DNA of 64,000 nucleotides from an uncultured Oscillospiraceae bacterium. Lineage in GTDB: Bacteria; Bacillota; Clostridia; Oscillospirales; Oscillospiraceae. Below are positions 61,154 to 64,000 of this stretch, piece after piece (position 1 is the first letter of the stretch; each line of letters starts with the position of its first letter). The stretch covers positions 89,852 through 153,851 of the forward strand of contig CAKTMF010000006.1 in NCBI GenBank assembly GCA_934573855.1, written 5' to 3'. A program made the translations under genes and the position numbers. The notes beneath the pieces are model-generated. The model was not told the origin of the DNA. It did no database searches and saw nothing but the letters and a program-made list of their open reading frames with translations.

Positions 61154-61627
61154 CGGTTCGCTTCTTCTCCTTTCCGAGCATGATCGCTCTCTTTTGAAAT
61201 GAAAAGCAGACACGCTGTCAAGCAAGGCTTGCGGTGTCTGCATGGTGTCGTGTGTCTGAAATTATGGATTCATTATAGCAGCAATTTAGTTAAACGTCAA
61301 CAGCTAAGGGAACGCGGTCAAGAGCCGATAAAAACCGAATACAGCCGACAGGGACGTTTCCAACAAGGAATGCTTCATCGGAGCGGTTTCTGTTTGAAAA
61401 TCCGTATTTTCTCCAAGTCAAGAGGCAGAGAAAATGAGCGAAAAACAGCACGCTCGCGGGAACAGAGCCGGAGAGATAGCAAAACAGGCTGCGCCCGTCA
61501 ATGGTCGAGATGAACGCTTCGCGCCATTGACAGCCGCCGCCCGTTTCGCTTTTCGGCAGACAAGGCGGGTAGGCACAGCTTGTGCCTGCCCGCCGGAACC
61601 AATTTTATATCCTCGTTCAGGTTAAGT
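61154..61627. other. 474-bp intergenic region with two hairpins
   Basis: No gene I can support. Holds an inverted repeat GCAGACAC/GTGTCTGC (61204-61240) and a strong 13-bp hairpin GGCGGGTAGGCAC/GTGCCTGCCCGCC (61564-61594, one G-T pair). Base composition is mixed and unlike the core genome. It could be the scar or non-coding end of an integrative element. Confidence 0.5.
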
Positions 61628-61825
61628 TTACCACTTGCCCTTTTTCAGCCTTCCGCCAATTAGAATACCGGCAAAAAGAATGACGGCAGTCAATGCGGAA
61701 ATCCAGATTGGCGAAAGCACCCATATCCAGTGCCACTTAATCACGCCTGACAGCTTCAGAACAATGAATACAATCGTCAGGATGGATACGATGCCAAGCC
61801 CGCCTTGCTTTGTTTTTGTGTTCAT
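61628..61825 (-). CDS. Small two-helix membrane protein
   Basis: 65 residues, helices GIVSILTIVFIVLKLSGVI and WVLSPIWISALTAVILFAGI, basic end GGRLKKGKW. Similar to small phage/element proteins labelled transmembrane Fragile-X-F-like. AGGAGG upstream. Function unknown. Confidence 0.7.
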   Translation of the reverse strand: MNTKTKQGGLGIVSILTIVFIVLKLSGVIKWHWIWVLSPIWISALTAVILFAGILIGGRLKKGKW

Positions 61826-61871
61826 AACAGTCCTCCTGAGAATGAAGTTTGACGTTCTTTAACTCCAACGA

Positions 61872-62804
61872 TCACCTAACTTGACAGCCGCCCCACTCCA
61901 CTGCCGTGAAGCCGGTGCGCACCGGGGCGGTGAGGTTCTGTGTAGAAATATCCACGGCGCTCTCAAGCGGTTTCCACGCCATAAATACCCGCAGCAGCGT
62001 ATCGGGTGCTGGCTCAATGGATAGCTGCGCCGTTTGCGTATAGCTGTCAGACTGAAATGCAATGAGATTGTAAGGATTCTCTTTCATCAGCGGCAGCCAG
62101 TAAACGATAAACTCATTTGCTTCCTTCCGGGTAAGTCCCAACTGGTTCAAGGTGTTCTCCAGAAAAGCGGCGGTGTCGCTTCCGGCTACGCAGAAGCCCT
62201 CGGAAAAATCATAAGCAACGCTGTTTACGCCCTCCCAATAAAGATAGTTGTACGTTTGCCCGTCGGCGTCTGTCAATGTGCCGTCGGGACTGGCGCAAAC
62301 CTTCCAGCCGTCATTGTAGGCAGGATATGTGCAGGTCAGTTCTCCGGCATAGTTCAATTTCACAGTGACCGCAGTTTTCTTCTCCGGGTAGAGATAAATG
62401 ACAGGCTTCGCGTCGTATTGCTCAGCATCGGAGTTCTCGGCAGCTTCCATAGTGGGCAACACCCAGACCGTATAACGCCCCCAATAAACCTCAGACGAGG
62501 CTACTTCATTTCGGCACCCATCAGTAAACAGGTAGCTGCTCCCAGCCTGTTCGACAAATTCCATCCCTGTTTTTTCCTGATAATACTCAAGCAGCTCCGG
62601 GCATTCGCCACGCTTGGAGATATAGACGCCCTTTGCTTCATCCACCGCCACATAGGGGTTCTTTTCAGAAATCCGGGCAGCCGCTGCAAGATAAGGAATG
62701 GGATTGCCGCGCTGAAAAATTACAGCCCGGTTCAAATAAACAACAGATGCCGCAAGCACTACAAAAGCTACGAGGAGCGCAATCCATAACTTCTTTTTCT
62801 TCAT
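61872..62804 (-). CDS. Secreted or membrane-anchored protein of unknown function
   Basis: 310 residues. ATG at 62804 is chosen over the TTG at 62819 because GGAGGTG lies 5-6 nt before it. N-terminal signal/anchor (LWIALLVAFVVLAASVVYLN), then an outer domain with AKPVIYLYPEKKTAVTVKLN, TCTYPAYNDGWKVCASPDGT and NSVAYDFSEGFCVAGSDTAA. Less GC-rich codons than the core genes. Shares a near-identical promoter with the next lipoprotein gene. Confidence 0.75.
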   Translation of the reverse strand: MKKKKLWIALLVAFVVLAASVVYLNRAVIFQRGNPIPYLAAAARISEKNPYVAVDEAKGVYISKRGECPELLEYYQEKTGMEFVEQAGSSYLFTDGCRNEVASSEVYWGRYTVWVLPTMEAAENSDAEQYDAKPVIYLYPEKKTAVTVKLNYAGELTCTYPAYNDGWKVCASPDGTLTDADGQTYNYLYWEGVNSVAYDFSEGFCVAGSDTAAFLENTLNQLGLTRKEANEFIVYWLPLMKENPYNLIAFQSDSYTQTAQLSIEPAPDTLLRVFMAWKPLESAVDISTQNLTAPVRTGFTAVEWGGCQVR

Positions 62805-62892
62805 ACTGTTCACCTCCAAAATCAGGTCGGTTTCTTTTGCTTTGTCGGCGGGCAGAATGATTGTTCAAATCATTTACGCAAACCATTTATAA

Positions 62893-62938
62893 CTATCTAA
62901 TATGATTGTACTATGCAAGGTACGAACTTTTCAATTCC
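62893..62938 (-). promoter_or_regulatory. Promoter twin 1
   Basis: Minus strand TTGAAA (62934-62929), 18 bp, TACAAT (62910-62905). The 46-bp block is identical at 40 positions to 63830-63875. Confidence 0.75.
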
Positions 62939-62956
62939 CCACTCCACCTCTTGCAG

Positions 62957-63784
62957 CTAAATTTCAGCAAGGAGTTTGTCAAGGGTGGCTTGAATTTCCG
63001 TCTTATCGGTTTCATTTCCGAATACACGGAGCGCGTAAAACACATTGTCTTTTACCCAGTAGGCTGTGGAATCAAAATAATCCCCATCGTAATACCCGAT
63101 GTTGTTTGTTCCGTTGACGGTCATAATCAACACGACAATGCCGGAGCCAGTCGTTACGGTGTCCTGCTCGTATGTGGCATACCCGGTGTAGACGCTCCCT
63201 ATGGTAAATGATTCGGTGCTTGAAGAAACCGTTTCCGTCAGCGTTATCCGCACATCACCATTCTTGTATCCGGCGATAACACTTACTTCACCGAGCTTTC
63301 TGTCTGCGGTCTGGGATGCGTTGGCGGTTGCCTGAACGTGAGCTGTTGGTGTTTGGGAATCTGTGCGCTCCATTCCAAAGTATCCGGTTTTACTAAGCCA
63401 GTCAAGCGTTTCAAGGGGATTATACAAGGTGAAGCCGATTGCTTCTTCGCAGTCATCCCATGTGTCGGTTTGAATATCGACAACGCCCCATAGCTTGCTT
63501 GATGTACGCTGCTGTTCTTTGGTCATACTGTCGAATTCATCCCATTCCTGCGAAAGCTTGTCCGCAAGCGGCTGACCGACAGAAGATAAATCTGTGGTAG
63601 GTAGCAATGCTTCAACCTGATAGGAAGATTCCTTTTCGCCAGAAATCATTCCAATGATTTGCACATCGGCGGCGTTGGTAACAGGTCGGCTCTTGCCCGT
63701 TGAGCCGGGCGACGGAGCGGTAGTGCAGCCTGCCAATGATAAAACAAATACAGCAACGGCGATTAACACAGAATATCGTTTCAC
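62957..63784 (-). CDS. Putative lipoprotein of unknown function
   Basis: 275 residues from GTG at 63784 (GGAGG 8-9 nt upstream; the GTG at 63793 would overlap that site). Lipobox LAGC in VKRYSVLIAVAVFVLSLAGC. A Ser/Thr-rich spacer, then a mixed alpha/beta domain (TSSKLWGVVDIQTDTWDDCE, GSGIVVLIMTVNGTNNIGYY). No family recognised. Confidence 0.75.
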   Translation of the reverse strand: MKRYSVLIAVAVFVLSLAGCTTAPSPGSTGKSRPVTNAADVQIIGMISGEKESSYQVEALLPTTDLSSVGQPLADKLSQEWDEFDSMTKEQQRTSSKLWGVVDIQTDTWDDCEEAIGFTLYNPLETLDWLSKTGYFGMERTDSQTPTAHVQATANASQTADRKLGEVSVIAGYKNGDVRITLTETVSSSTESFTIGSVYTGYATYEQDTVTTGSGIVVLIMTVNGTNNIGYYDGDYFDSTAYWVKDNVFYALRVFGNETDKTEIQATLDKLLAEI

Positions 63785-63829
63785 AGAAAGCACCTCCTTG
63801 TGCGTGATGGGCGTGGTGTATGAATAAAC

Positions 63830-63875
63830 CTATCCAATATGATTATACCATGCAAAGCGCGAACTTTTCAATTCC
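63830..63875 (-). promoter_or_regulatory. Promoter twin 2
   Basis: Minus strand TTGAAA (63871-63866), 18 bp, TATAAT (63847-63842). Matches 62893-62938 at 40 of 46 positions. Confidence 0.75.
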
Positions 63876-64000
63876 TGTCTCCATACAAATGTGCAACTTT
63901 TCTATGAACGCCGCGATGCTTCGCCGCATTATATGCCCTCCCACAGCCATGTTCAAACAGGAAGATTTGCAGAACGGAAAACGGACTGGCAAGCAGGGCA

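Noticed and set aside
63889..64000. Open plus-strand frame running off the right edge (ends with FKQEDLQNGKRTGKQG)
   Set aside because: No ribosome-binding site and too short to identify; it could be the start of an element gene but cannot be supported.

Overview
The window reads as a chromosome segment of a high-GC, endospore-forming, anaerobic Firmicute, most likely an Oscillospiraceae-type gut clostridium (Oscillibacter/Dysosmobacter-like; this placement is inference). The supporting evidence is a yabP-yabQ-divIC-yabR sporulation/division cluster, a LysM-GH18 spore-cortex type enzyme, T-box and cobalamin riboswitches, TTGACA-17-TATAAT promoters, oxygen-sensitive 2-hydroxyacyl-CoA dehydratase chemistry with an ASKHA activase, and a CoA-transferase of the kind used in acid fermentation.

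Layout. 1-2.9 kb: end of a YfcC-type amino-acid/dicarboxylate carrier, then an AraC regulator with two DNA-binding domains and argR. 2.9-8.3 kb: a lipoprotein and a 1180-residue repeat-rich cell-surface protein. 8.4-11.4 kb: a methionine ABC transporter operon whose leader encodes a methionine-rich peptide followed by an intrinsic terminator, and whose MetQ is circularly permuted. 11.4-13 kb: azlCD, tandem 128-bp repeats and tRNA-Leu. 13-19.5 kb: an F-type ATP synthase operon in which a second b subunit, the C-terminal domain of delta and the whole alpha subunit form one reading frame, and epsilon lacks its C-terminal domain. 19.5-24.4 kb: rodA/ftsW, tsaE-tsaB, upp, a DUF4015-like protein and rpiB. 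24.4-27.6 kb: CoA-transferase and the yab cluster. 27.6-33.3 kb: a six-gene operon with a CooC-type ATPase, two dehydratase-family proteins, an activase, a small membrane protein and a Cys-motif protein. 33.4-40.5 kb: tspO, an E2-like acyltransferase, a LexA-like/Y-polymerase/YolD cassette, cardiolipin synthase, a nucleotidyltransferase-fold protein and TraX. 40.5-45.1 kb: a His-rich protein with CooT (nickel), iscU-iscS, an Rrf2 regulator and pepF. 45.2-51 kb: envelope proteins. 51-52.2 kb: a cobalamin riboswitch with DUF4430 and ECF-S genes. 52.26-52.75 kb: a 492-bp element with inverted termini. 52.8-60.4 kb: phospholipid, sugar and transport genes, including a tryptophan-type T-box ahead of an NSS transporter. 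60.5-64 kb: tRNA-Val followed by a visibly less GC-rich accessory region with small element-type proteins and two secreted proteins under near-identical promoters.

The strongest unusual signals are: (1) the b'-deltaC-alpha fusion, with a well-placed Shine-Dalgarno remnant before an ACG codon exactly where alpha should begin; (2) the permuted MetQ under what looks like Met-codon attenuation; (3) a dispersed repeat family whose stems change sequence while staying self-complementary; and (4) the dehydratase operon carrying a nickel-type CooC ATPase, with CooT and a His-rich protein 7 kb away. All of this comes from reading the sequence; no database search was run.
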